Translations under genes and position numbers: made by a program
The notes under the pieces: model-generated
What the model saw: the letters and a program-made list of their open reading frames with translations, nothing else
What the model was told of the DNA's origin: nothing
Databases searched by the model: none
DNA from: Moniliella sp. 'wahieum'
Taxonomy: Eukaryota > Basidiomycota > Moniliellomycetes > Moniliellales > Moniliellaceae
Direction of reading: 5' to 3'
Assembly (NCBI GenBank): GCA_003971905.1
Contig: RSEE01000087.1
Coordinates: 229,328 to 293,327, forward strand
Length of the DNA: 64,000 nucleotides
In this document: positions 11,701 through 23,079 of the stretch, piece by piece
Position numbering within the stretch: position 1 is the stretch's first letter
How the letters are laid out: every line of letters starts with the position of its first letter

Positions 11701-14700
11701 ATGGACGCAAGTATTTTGGGTGACAAGTCCCACCTCCTCGCCTGCCGTGTCCAGGGGCTGTCCTTCTTCGGTGCCAGCAGCCGGACCAGCCAGATGCTCA
11801 TCCGTGGCGGTGAAGGAGTGGATCTCGGTCTCGGGCACAAATACGCGGCCATTGTCCAGATCCAATGGCTGGCCCTCGTCTGTTCCGGCTTGGACATCAT
11901 CCCGAGGAAGGGCCTCAGGTGGAACGTCTTGAGAAAAGCCCCATCCATCATCACCTCCCACATCGAGGGGCTGCCCTTCCTCCGTCCCAGCGCCAAGATC
12001 AGTAACAAGACCCTCTCCAGCGACAAATGGCCTTGTCTCTGACACACCAGCATGGCCAACGTCCTTGCTGGGCAGCTGGATCGTCTCCGCTGCTCGACAG
12101 GGGTCGGGAGGGAGGGCCACTGGTGCTATCTCCGGCGAGAAGCCCCATCCGTCATCACCAGCCACGTTGGAGACGGCCCTTCTTCGGTCGCAACGCCAGA
12201 CGCGTGCAGCGCCTTGTCGTCGACCATGAAATCGGTTGGCAGAAATGCTTGGTCCATATTCATGTCCCGGAGCTGTTCCTCCTCTGCTCCTGCGTGCGCT
12301 TCGGTGGGGAGCAGGGGCGCGGGTGCCAGCGGCGGGGACAAATCCCACCCATCATCGCTGGCAATGTCGAGCGCCTTTTCTTCCGCTCCAGTACCAGAGA
12401 CGGGCAGAGGCGCATCGGCAGAAGGGGGTGAGAGCGGTGCTGTGGCAGGTCCCGCAGGCTCCAACAGCGTCGCCTCCTTCGTCGCGCCGGCTTCGCTGTG
12501 GCTGGGCAGATGCGGGGTAGCGGCCAGCACCGGCGACAAGTCCCACGCATCCTCTGCGTCAGCACCGACTTGCCGACTCTCTCTCCCTATCGGCACTGGG
12601 AACAGCTTCATCAGGCGCCGGGGCGGACGAAGCGCCAGGGGCAAAGGCAAGGCCAACATCCACATCCAGCGGTTGGCCTTCCTGGGTACCTGCTTGGGTG
12701 TCTAGAGCAAGATCCGCGGGGGCCATCTCGGGCGAAAATCCCCATCCATCGTCCTCAGCAGTATCAAGAACATGCGCCTGCTCCGTCCCAGCGTCGGGAG
12801 CTACCAATGGCACGCTCGCTGCGCCGAAGGACGGCAGATCATGCGGACCAACAGGCACATTCAGCGGTAGCCCCTCCTGCGTACCTGCCTCAGTGGGTAG
12901 AGGAAGAGGCGCAGGCGCCAGCTCGGGCGAGAAGTCCCATGCAGCATCGCCAGGGATGTCCTGAACTTTCTCTTCTCGGCCTCAACGCCGGAAGAGGCAA
13001 TGTGCTTGTTCTGGGCCGTCACGAGCTCAGGCTCAGGTGCCTCGGTCGGGTCCGCCTGGCCAACGTTCACGTTCACGTCCAGTGCTTGCCTCTCCTGCGT
13101 ACCTGCTTGCGAGGTCAGAGGAAGAGGCGCAGGTTCCAGCTCGGGCGAGAAACCCCATGCATCATCGCCCGTATCGTTTAGAGGCTGCTCCTGTTCGGCT
13201 GGAGTGCCTACCTGGGCCGCCTCGGTACCCGCGTGAGTGGGGAAAGCCAGGGGCGGAGACGCCGCCTTGGGCGACAAGTCCCACGCATCCTCCCCGTCCG
13301 TGTCGATATGCGCATCATCCCCCCTATGAGGTGGAGCAGACGACAGAGGCTCATCCTGCATGGCAAGGGTCTCCGGTTCCCGTTCCAAGACATGGCCTAC
13401 CTCCCCATTCTCCACATCCTCCACATCCAGCGGCTGGCCTTCCTGCGTACCCGCTCGCGTGTCGAGATCAAGAGGCGCCGATGCCAGGTCGGGCGACGCC
13501 CCCCATGCACCATGCTGATCCACGTTCAGAGGTTGACCTTCCCGGTCCCGGCGCCCGGGGGGAGAAGGAGAACGGGGGGGATGCGGTCGGGCCAGGCAAG
13601 GAATGCGCCTCATGGGGACCATGCTGATGCAGCGGTTGGCTTCCTCCGTACCTGCTCTGGCGAGAGGAAGAGGCGCAGGCGCCTCTTGGGGCGAAAAGTC
13701 CCATCCGTCGTCCTCGGTGATGTCTAGCGGCTGGCCTTCCTCCGTCCCTGGATGGGGGGGGCGGAAGGGACGTGCGCCGCCGAGGGTTGGGTCGTCAGAG
13801 GCGGCAAGACATGTGCCTCCTCAGCACCCGCGTCCACCACCTGCCCCGCATCCGTATCCACCAGCGTATCTGGCAATGGCGCCGGCGCCAGCTCAGGCGA
13901 AAGGTCCCATCCTTCGTCCTCAACAGGCAGAGACGAAGTGAGCGCCGGCGGCCCTTCGGTCGGCCCTGGCACAGTATCGCCGTCAGGGGTCTGGTGTGTC
14001 GAGAAGTCCCATCTCGTTGGGCCGGCGGGTTCCATCGGTTCGGATGTCCCATGCTCCGGCAGGCTCGCTTCCAAGGGTGGAGAAAGGGCGTTTTGCGTAG
14101 ACGCAGGCACTGGCGGGAGAAGCGCACTGGCCAGATCAGGGGCCGGAAGGGGCTCCCCTTGCTCCAGGTTGAGACCGGCCGGGTGGGTGGGAGGCAAGGC
14201 AGACGGCAGGGGCCCAGCGGCGTCGACGGCGGCTACCCCTCCGTCCGAAACTAACGAGCCCACCTCACCATCCTTCGCGCTCAGCGGTGCTTCCTCGTCG
14301 GGCACGGGCGCAACAGTGTCCGAGCCACGACGGACAGCCGCGTGACTGTCGATATCGACAGGATGGCCCTCCGCCGTGCCGTCATAGGAATCCAGAGCGT
14401 CATCCGACGGAAAGTCCCACCCTTGCGTGCCGTTGTCCCACCCGCCCAGCGCGGGGCCTGCCTGCGTGCCAGTGTCGTCGTGCCCAGCGGGGAGGGTGAG
14501 ATGCGCGTTGTGCGCAGCGGCAGACGACCGGGGTGGCTCCGGCATCGCGTTCTCCAAGAACGGTACGAGCGTAGCTGGCACGACCGAATCGTCCGTCGCA
14601 GCAGGGCGCGTAGGGGAAGAGAGGTCCCATCCGCCCGCCTCGCTTCCTTGGTCCGCCAGGGCAGACGGGGCCAGTGGCGGTGTAGAAAGAGCAGTAGAGG

Positions 14701-17700
14701 GCTGGACTAGCCCCTCGGGCGGGCGGGGGGTTCGGGCGCCCTCTTGATCGTCCGTGGTCAGAGGGGGGAGAGGCCAAGCTAGCTTGGTCAGCCAGCTGCG
14801 GGTTCACAACGAGCGTGTTGGCCGCTGTGGTCGGGGGGGAGGCCAGACCCAGACCAGGCCTAGCAGGACTGGGCGACCCGGCGTGGTCAGGAGATGCCAC
14901 GGCATCCATGCTGGCGACAGAGCCGGGGCGGGAAGTAGGCAAGGCAGTTTCCGAGGACAACGGCAGGACGGGCAAGGCTCGGGAAGACGGGGCAGCCGGG
15001 ATGGAGGGCGGAGGCGAAGAAGCTCGAGGCGCCGACGATGAGGGCAGCTCGAGATCCCATGCGCCATGCTGCAACGGCGATGGCGACGGAGGAGCCTCGT
15101 GCTTCCACCCACCCTGCTGAGATGGCGACGGCGTGACCAGCTCCAGCTCGTTAGCCGTCCGCGAGAAGCTTTCGTCAGCAGGAACAGGAGGCGTACGCAG
15201 ACGCTCGACCGGCTCTGGCGCAAGCACTGCCGCAGATGACTCCCCTGAGACATCCCACTCGTCCGCCGTGGTCGCAAGAGCGCCCGACGGAGTCGTAGAG
15301 GTTGGTACGCCGGCCTTCTCAGTCGCAGGCGGGGCGCGAAACAGCTGGCTCCTTCGGGCGGAACGTGTCGTCGCCCAAGTCCCAGGCATCCTCGCCAGGC
15401 GAACTATGATCAGCAGGCGCTGCAGATGCAGCAGGCGTCGCAGAACCAAGCGCATCCAACTCCTCGGCTCGCTCGCCTTGCCCAGGGGCTGGGGAAGGGG
15501 CGGTAGGCGGAGGCGGGGGCGAGGCAATGGGGGGCAAAGACACGACGCGCGTGGGAGCAGCACTCGCGCTCTCTGAGGGAACCAACTCTGGAGCCAAGTC
15601 CCAAGCGTCCCCTAACCCACGTTCTTCCCGGCGGTACCGACGCTTGTGACGACGTGCGCGACAGACTCGAGGTGGGCCGCGGGGGAGGGACATGTGGGAG
15701 CTCAGCGTCGCACTGGGCCGCCGCGGGGCCGATGAGGGGGATGCGCGGTGCGCTTGCGCGGCAGCGCGAGGCTAAAGGGGGAATAGGCCGGCGCGGGGAC
15801 AGGGCGAGCGCAGGTGCCTGCGGCGGGCTGGTGGCGGCCGAAGCGAGTCCTGCCCATGACGAGCCCGCCAGAGGGCCAGGGAGCGGCGGGGACGCCAAGG
15901 AAGGACTGGGCGCCGAGGCCAAGGCAGGGCTGTGCCCCAACGTAGACAGCGTGCTGGGCAACGGAGGAGGACTGGCCACCACCGGGCGCGGCGACGAGGG
16001 CAACGCGCTGGAGCCCAGATCGGACCCCAGCACGGGCACGGGCACCGGGCTGGGCGACGGGCGCAACGGAGGACTCCCGCCGCGCTGCCCGCAACGCTGC
16101 CCGCGACACTGCCCGACACGCTGCCGGCCATGCTGCCGCCCAAGCTGGTGCCAGCGAGGCCCAGGCCGGACCCAAGCGCGCGCGCGCCTGTGCCTGCGCC
16201 TGCACTCGCGCCGCGCCGAGGAGGAGCGGACTTGGCCCAGCCGCGAGGGCAGGGCGCGGCTGGACAGGGCGCTGGACGAGCGAACGGACGAGGCTTGGCC
16301 GGGACCGGAAGCGGAGGTTCTTCCAGCCCCCACGCATCTTCGTCCGAAGGGAACGGGCCCGAACCCAACTGGGCCTGCGCTGGGATTCGGCGCGCCGCCA
16401 GTTTTTCCGTCCTCCCCGCGCCATCCCCGTTCCGATGGAGTTGGATGGGGCCAGGCTCGCTGCCGGCGTCGGCGAGGCGCGGGAGACCATGCGTCCGCTA
16501 CGGGCAATGCCACCTGCTGCCGAAAGGGGCTGGGATCCTCCACGCCCGCAGGGTGGTGGGCTGAGCCAAGGGCGTTGCAAAATCTTGGTTGCTGCTCGTG
16601 TCAAACTCTGAGCCGGGGAGCGCCAGAGGCGGAGCACCGATCGATGCGTACACAGCCGTCGAAGTAGACAGCATTGAGGGACTGTCGCCCACCGATCCGG
16701 TGGCGCCCCAGGTACCTGGCCACTAGCGGCATCGCGCACACGGGCCACCTGGGCCGCCAGCACGGCTTTGCGCATGGCCGTGGGTGTGTCGCGGGCGGCG
16801 ATAAGGAGGCGTGCAAGCGTCGTGCGTGCCTCGGTCGCTTGCGCTTGGCCCTTGGCCATCAAGGGTTCCGACATTGACAAACGCTTCCATGCCTTGAGGA
16901 GTTGAAGTGCCTCCTCCCGGGCCACCGACGCTTCCTCGGCCGGGAGCGAGTGCAGGTCGATCGCGGCCAATTGAGCGCGGTGCCAGGCCAAGAGGACGTC
17001 GACAGTGCGCTTGCGCAACAACCGCACCTCCTCATCCTGGGGCGCAGGAAGGTCCTCCTGACTATGAGGTGAGCTCAGTGTTGCCGTTGCTACGGCCGCG
17101 ATCAGCTCAGTCACTCGGACCAGGGTTTCGGATGCGGGGCCCGGAGGCCAAGTCAAAGTCACGGCATAGCGAGATACGGCTTGGAGGTCCAAGCGAGGGT
17201 CCAGTGGGGGAGGCTCTAGGGCAACCCTTGTGGCAGGCGCAACCTGTTCGGCGGCATGCCAAGAGGTGTGAAGAGAACGTTCTCAAGGGTGGTCAGGAGG
17301 GCAGAGAACACAGTAGGGTGAAACGAAAGGAGCAACGGGACCAAGTCGGAGGTTAGATCAAGCGAATGCGCCGGGCCATCACGCAGAGCGGCAACCGAGA
17401 TGGACGAAGCCAAGGCCAAATGGACCGTAGTCGGCTTGGCTGGCTCGTTCGGCTCGGTTGACTCGGTGGTCACTTGGACCGCGCCATGCCAGGCAGCAAG
17501 CGTGAGCGCGCTTGCTTGCTCCATCACCTTGTCGGCGCGGGCGGCGATGGCATGGACAAAGCCAATGCCAGGAGAAGACAGGGCCCAGGCTTGCGGGCCT
17601 TGCGCCAGCTCCTGGACGGCCGCTTGGGCCTTGGGGCCGCTGACGCAGAGGACGTTGGAGAGGTCGCCACTGGCCCAGGCGAGCTCGGCTTGCTCCACCG

Positions 17701-18243
17701 CCTGAAGCGGCGCAACCAGCGCTTGACACAGCTCTGTCAGTGCCCGGAGGCGGGTGTGTTGGCCGACCAGACCGGTGTGACCGCGGCGGGGACAGAGATG
17801 GGCTGTGCAGAGCCAGCAAGTGCCAACACGACCAACCAAACAAACAAACAAACACGAGTCAGTAAGGGAAGGGCAGGGGCCAGTCTGGCCCGACCTAGAC
17901 GTACGTCGTGAGCAGCATCGATCGGCGCAAGCGAAGGAGCGGCGCGAAGACGGGCAAGGCGGGCGCGCAGCTCGTCGACCCGCGCAGGCAGGGAATCGGC
18001 GGTTTCAGCATGGTGGGTAAGCTGCTGGGCATGCTGGCGGAGATGGGCAAGGAGGCGGGTCTGGTGGGCATGGATCTGCGCATCGAGCAGGGTGGCCTTT
18101 GCGCTGGGCGGCAGCACGGGCAGGGCGGCGGCGGAGCCCGGCGTGGCGGAGGAAGCGGGCGCGGGCGGGGCAAGCGACACGCCGGCGTTGATGGCGACCA
18201 GCACCGAGCGGACATCCGTCGGCGGGCCAGCAGGGGCCGACAT
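8776..18243 (-). CDS. ZW10/Dsl1-family tethering subunit with a giant Trp-motif lasso
   Basis: This looks like a subunit of the Dsl1/NRZ complex, which tethers COPI vesicles at the ER. Exon 1 (18243-17905, 113 codons, MSAPAGPP start) carries helical heptads; its donor GTACGT starts at 17904 and the acceptor AG is at 17804-17803. Helical N-terminal sequence continues to about 16600. The middle (about 16500-10050) is disordered, acidic and Pro/Ala-rich, with about 31 Trp motifs. The C-terminal part (about 9950-8776) matches ZW10: QIEALEDIS, RLEQLCSQL, VPTWFKATYLADVLTGSLAD, then FAPAELTQLLRALFSDS near the stop. Total length is about 3,100 codons, several times the usual 700-900, nearly all of the excess in the middle. 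The frame changes about a dozen times, but WD(F/L)SP motifs reappear in the frame that is open next, so I treat it as one gene with assembly indels. Mitotic ZW10 functions are not implied. Confidence 0.82.
10054..16489 (-). repeat. Array of about 31 Trp-acidic motifs in the ZW10/Dsl1 lasso
   Basis: The typical motif is acidic-(D/E)(G/A)W(D/G)(F/L)SPE, often followed by LAPAPLP and a linker ending GT(Q/E)EGQPLD. Trp codons (minus strand) fall near 16488, 16331, 15601, 15383, 15256, 15106, 15058, 14628, 14439, 14418, 14010, 13908, 13701, 13504, 13281, 13156, 12938, 12743, 12544, 12346, 12145, 11942, 11731, 11517, 11313, 11166, 11058, 10749, 10575 and 10355. The last element is a WGW pair at 10054-10062 in a setting EEEDMWGWGEE. 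From 13.9 to 11.3 kb the spacing is close to 200 bp (about 66 codons). Yeast Dsl1 binds the coatomer subunits alpha- and delta-COP through Trp motifs in an acidic central loop; the multivalent role here is inferred. Confidence 0.85.
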
Positions 18244-18743
18244 GGCGTGGGCGGTGCGATGCGATGCGGGCGAGGGGGCGAGGGGGCGAGGGGGGCGATG
18301 GAGATGGTGGGCGCGATGGAGGCGATGATGGGCGCGATGGAGGCGATGGAGGCGATGGAGACGAGGGGGCAGGCGAGGCAGGTGGCTGCCATGCCACGTC
18401 AATATCAATCGCCTTCAAGCTTCAATAGCCCCGCCCTGCCCACCGCCTGTTCCGCCCGCAGCGGAACGGAGTGGAGTCACCGGCCGCCAGCTGCCTGTCT
18501 GCGCCCCCGGGGGCCTACGATGGGCTACGACGTGCTCTGCATGGCCGGCGCCATGGCGGGCATGCAGTCTGCGGCGGGATGGGATGGGACGAGATGAGAT
18601 CAACTGGGACGAGGCGCAGCGGGAGCAGAGCAGAGCAGGAGCTATGGCGGCGGCTAGCGCAAATGTGCCCCGGCCGAGCCGGCCCCGTCGGGCCCAGCAC
18701 ACACACAGCCGCGCGGCGCGTCCATCGCCACGGCGGGCGAGCG
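18244..18743. other. ZW10 5' flank and DPM3 3' flank, with a GATGGAGGC-type repeat
   Basis: An imperfect purine-rich repeat of GCGATGGAG/GCGATGGGC units lies at about 18298-18363, just upstream of the ZW10 start. The remainder up to the DPM3 stop holds GC-rich sequence without a supported gene. Confidence 0.5.
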
Positions 18744-19165
18744 CTACGAGTCGACGTCGACGCCTCGTTGGCGGAGGTAGTCCTTGGCCTCTTTGATTTC
18801 CTGCACAACGGGGCTGCCCGTGTTAGCCCAGCACCGCACACCGCCAGCACCGCCGCTGCCGCCGCCAACGACGCGACTGGGGACGGGGGAGGGAGCCAGC
18901 GGACAAAGGAGAGCAAGAGCAAGCAACGTACGACCAGCAGTTCTTCGTATGCCTTGGGCGTGTCGTTGAAGTAGTACAGGCCCTTGCCCAGCTCGTACAT
19001 CAGGTGGCAGCCCACCGCAATCAGCGCCCACCACGGCAGCGCGGCCAGCACAGCGTCCGCCGTGGCCTGCGGCACGAGCGGGACGGGGAGGAGGTGGAGC
19101 CAGAAGACGAGGTATGCGCTGGCGACGAGCGCCAGCTTGGTGGCAAAGCGGGTGGCGCGGGTCAT
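18744..19165 (-). CDS. DPM3: Dolichol-phosphate mannosyltransferase subunit 3
   Basis: DPM3 anchors the catalytic Dpm1 subunit in the ER membrane so that dolichol-phosphate-mannose can be made for N-glycans, O-mannosylation and GPI anchors. Exon 1 (19165-18932) encodes 78 residues from MTRATRFATKLALV; exon 2 (18800-18744) encodes EIKEAKDYLRQRGVDVDS and the stop. The 131-nt intron (18931-18801) has a GTACGT donor and CAG acceptor and joins in phase 0. The 96-residue product has two hydrophobic segments (about 8-28 and 42-60), the conserved ELGKGLYYFNDTPKAYEEL stretch, and the C-terminal amphipathic EIKEAKDYLR helix that binds Dpm1. The length matches the family and the frame is intact, which makes this one of the cleanest genes in the window. 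Confidence 0.95.
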
Positions 19166-19370
19166 GGCGGGCAGGAAAGGGCAGGGCAGCGAGAGGCAGC
19201 GCCGATGGTTAGATGGTCGTCGTCTCCGCCCAGACAGACCCCCGTCGCCCACCACCACCCCAGCGTCTGACGTAAGCGCTGCCACGTCTGTCACCCCATG
19301 CGCACCACCCCCACGCCATGCGCACCACCGTCCCCACCACCACCAGCTGAATGCATTCGTTTCCCGCCCC

Positions 19371-22300
19371 TCATCGCCCCGGCGGCACCATGTCCTCCAC
19401 CGCATACGGAGCCAGCATCGAGATGAGCGTCGCCCAATCCTCCCGCGATCCATCCCCATCCCATTCGCCGCGCCGGGCCCTACGTCAGCCCCTGGCGGCG
19501 CCGGCCACAGCCCATCGGGCTCAAATGCCGCCACACCGGCCCCCAGCGACGACGATGGCGAGAACGTGGGCTGGATGGGCGGGATGGGGCCTGGCGCAGA
19601 CGCAGATGCAGGCCTAGGCTTGGGCACCGACCCCGACGCAGAGGCCGAGGCAGAAGCAGGAACGGGAGCAGGCACAGGAACGGGGGCAGGCACAGGCACC
19701 GGCACCGGCACAGGGGCAAAGGCACTTTCCATCCAAGCCCCTGGCCAATTGCTCGTAGGCGCATCCAAATGCTCGTTCATCCCGCTCAAGATGGGCGCCG
19801 CCAAGGCATTGTAGATGTGTTGGGGGTTGAGTTTGCGTGGCGAGGCGGCGGTCAGGTTGGAGGGCAAGGTAGATGTAGGCGACAGCGTCACTTCCATCCC
19901 CATGGGCGCAGGGGGACAGGCGCAGGGGGACCGCCCCAAGAAGAAGGCAGCGCACTCGCTCGGCTGCCCCGTCGGTTGCCTGGCGGTTCGGGCCCCGGCC
20001 CCGCCGCTGGGCCGGGAGCAGGCGCAATCAAGGTGCGGTCCATGTGCGACGCAGCTCGGGCTCGGGCCGCCCTGACGTCCGGTCCGGGCCACAGGGACGG
20101 ATCGGGATCGGGATCGGGATCGGGACCGGGATCAGGATCGGGGTCGGAGGCCGCGGCGCCGTTGGGGTGCGCGCCGAACCGAAGCGGGTTGTTGAGCTCG
20201 GCCCAACCGAGGCGGGACAGAACGGGCGCGGACGGTCCCATGGCCACTGGGAGCGGTAACCGTCCCGTCGTCGCATCGGAGCCGCGAGCGGGAGCTAGCA
20301 GGTCCCTTGCAGTGGGACCAGCCTCTTCGGACACCGGTGGTACCGCCTCAAAACGCGCGCCCAACCCCCCTTTCGCCCGCGAGTCTGCCAGAGACGGCGA
20401 CGAGGACGGATGCGCGGTACGCGTATCGCTGTAGGGTAGTCGCGGCCATAGTCGGCAGGCACCGGCGCGGGTGCTGGCACCGACGTTGGTACCGACGTTG
20501 GTGCCGACGTCGGGGCCGATGGCATGCTAGATCCGCCCTCCGAGGCCCGATGGCCCATGGCGGGGACCGAGGGCATGGGGGGCACGAATTGCGCGTCGGC
20601 CATTTCCTTGACTTTGATGAACATCTCTACGATGCGGATTTCGCGATCGACCACGCGACCGGCGCCGGCGATGTGGTCCTGGGCCTGGGCGCGCGCAGCG
20701 GCAACAAATTCGTGCAGGTAGCCAAGGTACTGGCTCGCATGCCGGCCACGCGGATCTTGCACCAACGCCAAGCCAAACACCGTCGTCGCATTAAAGTGCC
20801 GGAACAGGCCGGCGAGGAAGTTGGTCCGGGGCAGGTCGGGGGTCCAGTGCGACTCTTGCGCAAACACCATCCGCGCTGGACGACGCAATATCCAACCAAA
20901 CCAACCAAACCAACAAACCGACACAGAAAGAACAAACAATGTAAACCAAACCAAACGACACGACACGAGTCAGCAACACTCTGGTAGAAAGACCAACAAG
21001 GAGGGAAGGGGGGGAGGGGGGGAGGAGGCGTACCGCGCCGATCCCATAGTGCCGAGTCGATGGCCGCTGTGCGGGAGCGGCTGAAGAGCGGGCTGTCGCG
21101 GAGGATGTAAGGCTGGTGGAGGGAGATGCGGACAAAGGCGAATTCCATGTTGAGCAAGTAGCGGTGGCAAGCCAGTGTGTTGAGGTTGGTGTAGGTCAAG
21201 CGGGAACAAATTTCTTGTGCTTCGGGTCAGGGTGCGCGCCCAACGCAGGCGCCGTCGTGGCCTCCTCCTTGAGCTGGGCCATCAACCGCGGACCAAAGTC
21301 CAGCGTATACACCAGCGGCAGCGAATCTTGGAACTGCACCAGCTCCGAGTCCAGCATGCACACTTGATCGTACGACCGAGGCGTGTGAAAGTCATGAAAG
21401 TGAGCCAGCACCTTGCCCGTCAACAGGGCGAATTTTTGCCGCAGCGCCAAAAACGTCGCCACGCCGTAGCGCGCCGTCGGGCTCCAGGGGTTGCTTATCC
21501 GCAGCAACTCGTGGCGTTGGTGGGACCCGTGGCTCCTCTCCGTCCCAGCTGGCGAGGGGGCCGTGTCGCTGGATGAAGCCGAAGCCAGCTCCGAGGGGAG
21601 AGCAGTGTCCATATACGCCGTATTGACCGTCGGAGGCCGGCCCATCAACACCCCATTGGTCCGGTCCATGTAAAACAGATGGCTCCAGATTCTTCGTCGC
21701 TGCTCCGTCTCGATAGCGTCGAGCTTCAGACGGGTTCCATCAATGTTGAGCTTGTTCATGTACGCCGTGCGGATGGCCGAGCCAAGGTAGAACCACGATA
21801 GGTCCGCCTGGCGCCCAATCACATACCATCGCGACAGCAGCAGCCAGACTGCACCACGTTCAGGTCCGGTCGGTCCACCGCGAGCAGCAGGCGGATGATG
21901 GCACGGCACGAGGCGGCCAAATTGGAGGAACGAGCGGCGCCTTCCTGTTCCGTGCCCATGGACGGAGGCAGACATCGGTATACAAACGTGAGCACAATCA
22001 GCAGAAGCGACAAGGACGAAAGTTGAGGGATCAAGTCTTCTGTAGCCGGTCGTTTGCGTACGAAGCCTTCTGCTGCAGCCACGCCCAGAGCGCTGGCCGG
22101 CGAAGAAGTTTCCCATACCACAGGCGCAAGTCGTTGGAAGCACCGGCGGAAACTTGCCTCGTCGATGGGAAAGACCGTGTTGTTGATGTGGTCAAAATAC
22201 AATGTGATCAGATGGTTGGTTTCCCCCAACGAAGGCAGCTGCCCCAGCACACGCATCAGCTCCGCCGAGCTGTATTGACCATGTTGGAGCATATTGTTGT

Positions 22301-23079
22301 AGTTGACAATACAGGAAGAGTGTGACATGTTGACGCCAAACTTCCAGCTGCGGCCTTGCGCTTGGGTCTCGATCGCTCGGGACGTGGCAGAGGATACCCC
22401 CTCGACCAGCGGCATGTCGTCGGGGGAGGCGGGCGATGCCGAGGAGGAAGAGGCAAAAGGTTCTGTCCCGCGTGCGGTAGGTCGGGACACTGGTTCCGAG
22501 ACGAGGGAGGCGGAGGCGGGTTGCCAGGGGCTGCCGGCCACGGGGTCGCCCGAGGGAACAACCGAGGGCGCTTGGGTCGGCGGAGGACTGTCGCGATTGC
22601 GCTTGCGGCGGCGCTTGCCAGGAGGCGGGTTATGAGAGCGGTCGAGGATGCGGGAAATAAGACCTTCAAGCCGCTTGGCATGTTCGTAAATGTCCACATC
22701 AAAGTCCTCGCACGGGCGGCAGGCGTCGGGGATGCCGCGCTCGACGCAGGACGAACACGGCATCTGCCGGTCACATTTGGCGCGGCGGCGGTGGCACTCG
22801 GAGCAGCTGTAGCGCACACGCTTGCGGCGGCGGCGTTGGCCAATGAGTCCAAGCGCCTCGTCGACCAGGTCGTCGTCCAGCTCCAGCTCCACGCCGCCGC
22901 CGACCGAGGCCTTCATCTTTTTGCGGGGGGCAGGGTCGGAGCGGCGGGGGCTGGGCGCGCAGCAGGCGCCGTGGCGGGGGCGGGGAGGCGGAGGTGGAGC
23001 CCCGGGTGCTCGAGGCCGGAGGAGGGGCAGGCTGGGCACGCGCCGGGGCGGAGGCGCTGTTGGCAGAGGCGCGCACCAT
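19371..23079 (-). CDS. Zn2Cys6 transcription factor with fungal TF middle domain
   Basis: A nuclear binuclear-zinc-cluster regulator. The proposed start (23079, MVRASANSA) leads through a Pro/Ser-rich segment, with a frame change near the G and T runs at about 22920. The zinc cluster has the spacing CSECHRRRAKC, then PCSSC and a final Cys in GIPDAC: six Cys with a basic core. A basic linker KRRRKRNR follows. The fungal-specific TF domain is recognisable from LITLYFDHINNTVFPID through FYLGSAIRTAYMNKLNI, EQRRRIWSHLFYMDR and LACHRYLLNMEFAFVRI. A 158-nt intron (21033-20876) has a GTACGC donor. The C-terminal part is Pro/Ala-rich and ends WATLISMLAPYAVEDMVPP, with the stop at 19371-19373. Target genes and effector are unknown. 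Confidence 0.88.

Noticed and set aside
11626-12705. Long plus-strand frames across the lasso region
   Set aside because: They are antisense to the Trp-motif array; the minus strand carries the conserved WD(F/L)SP and GQPLD motifs.
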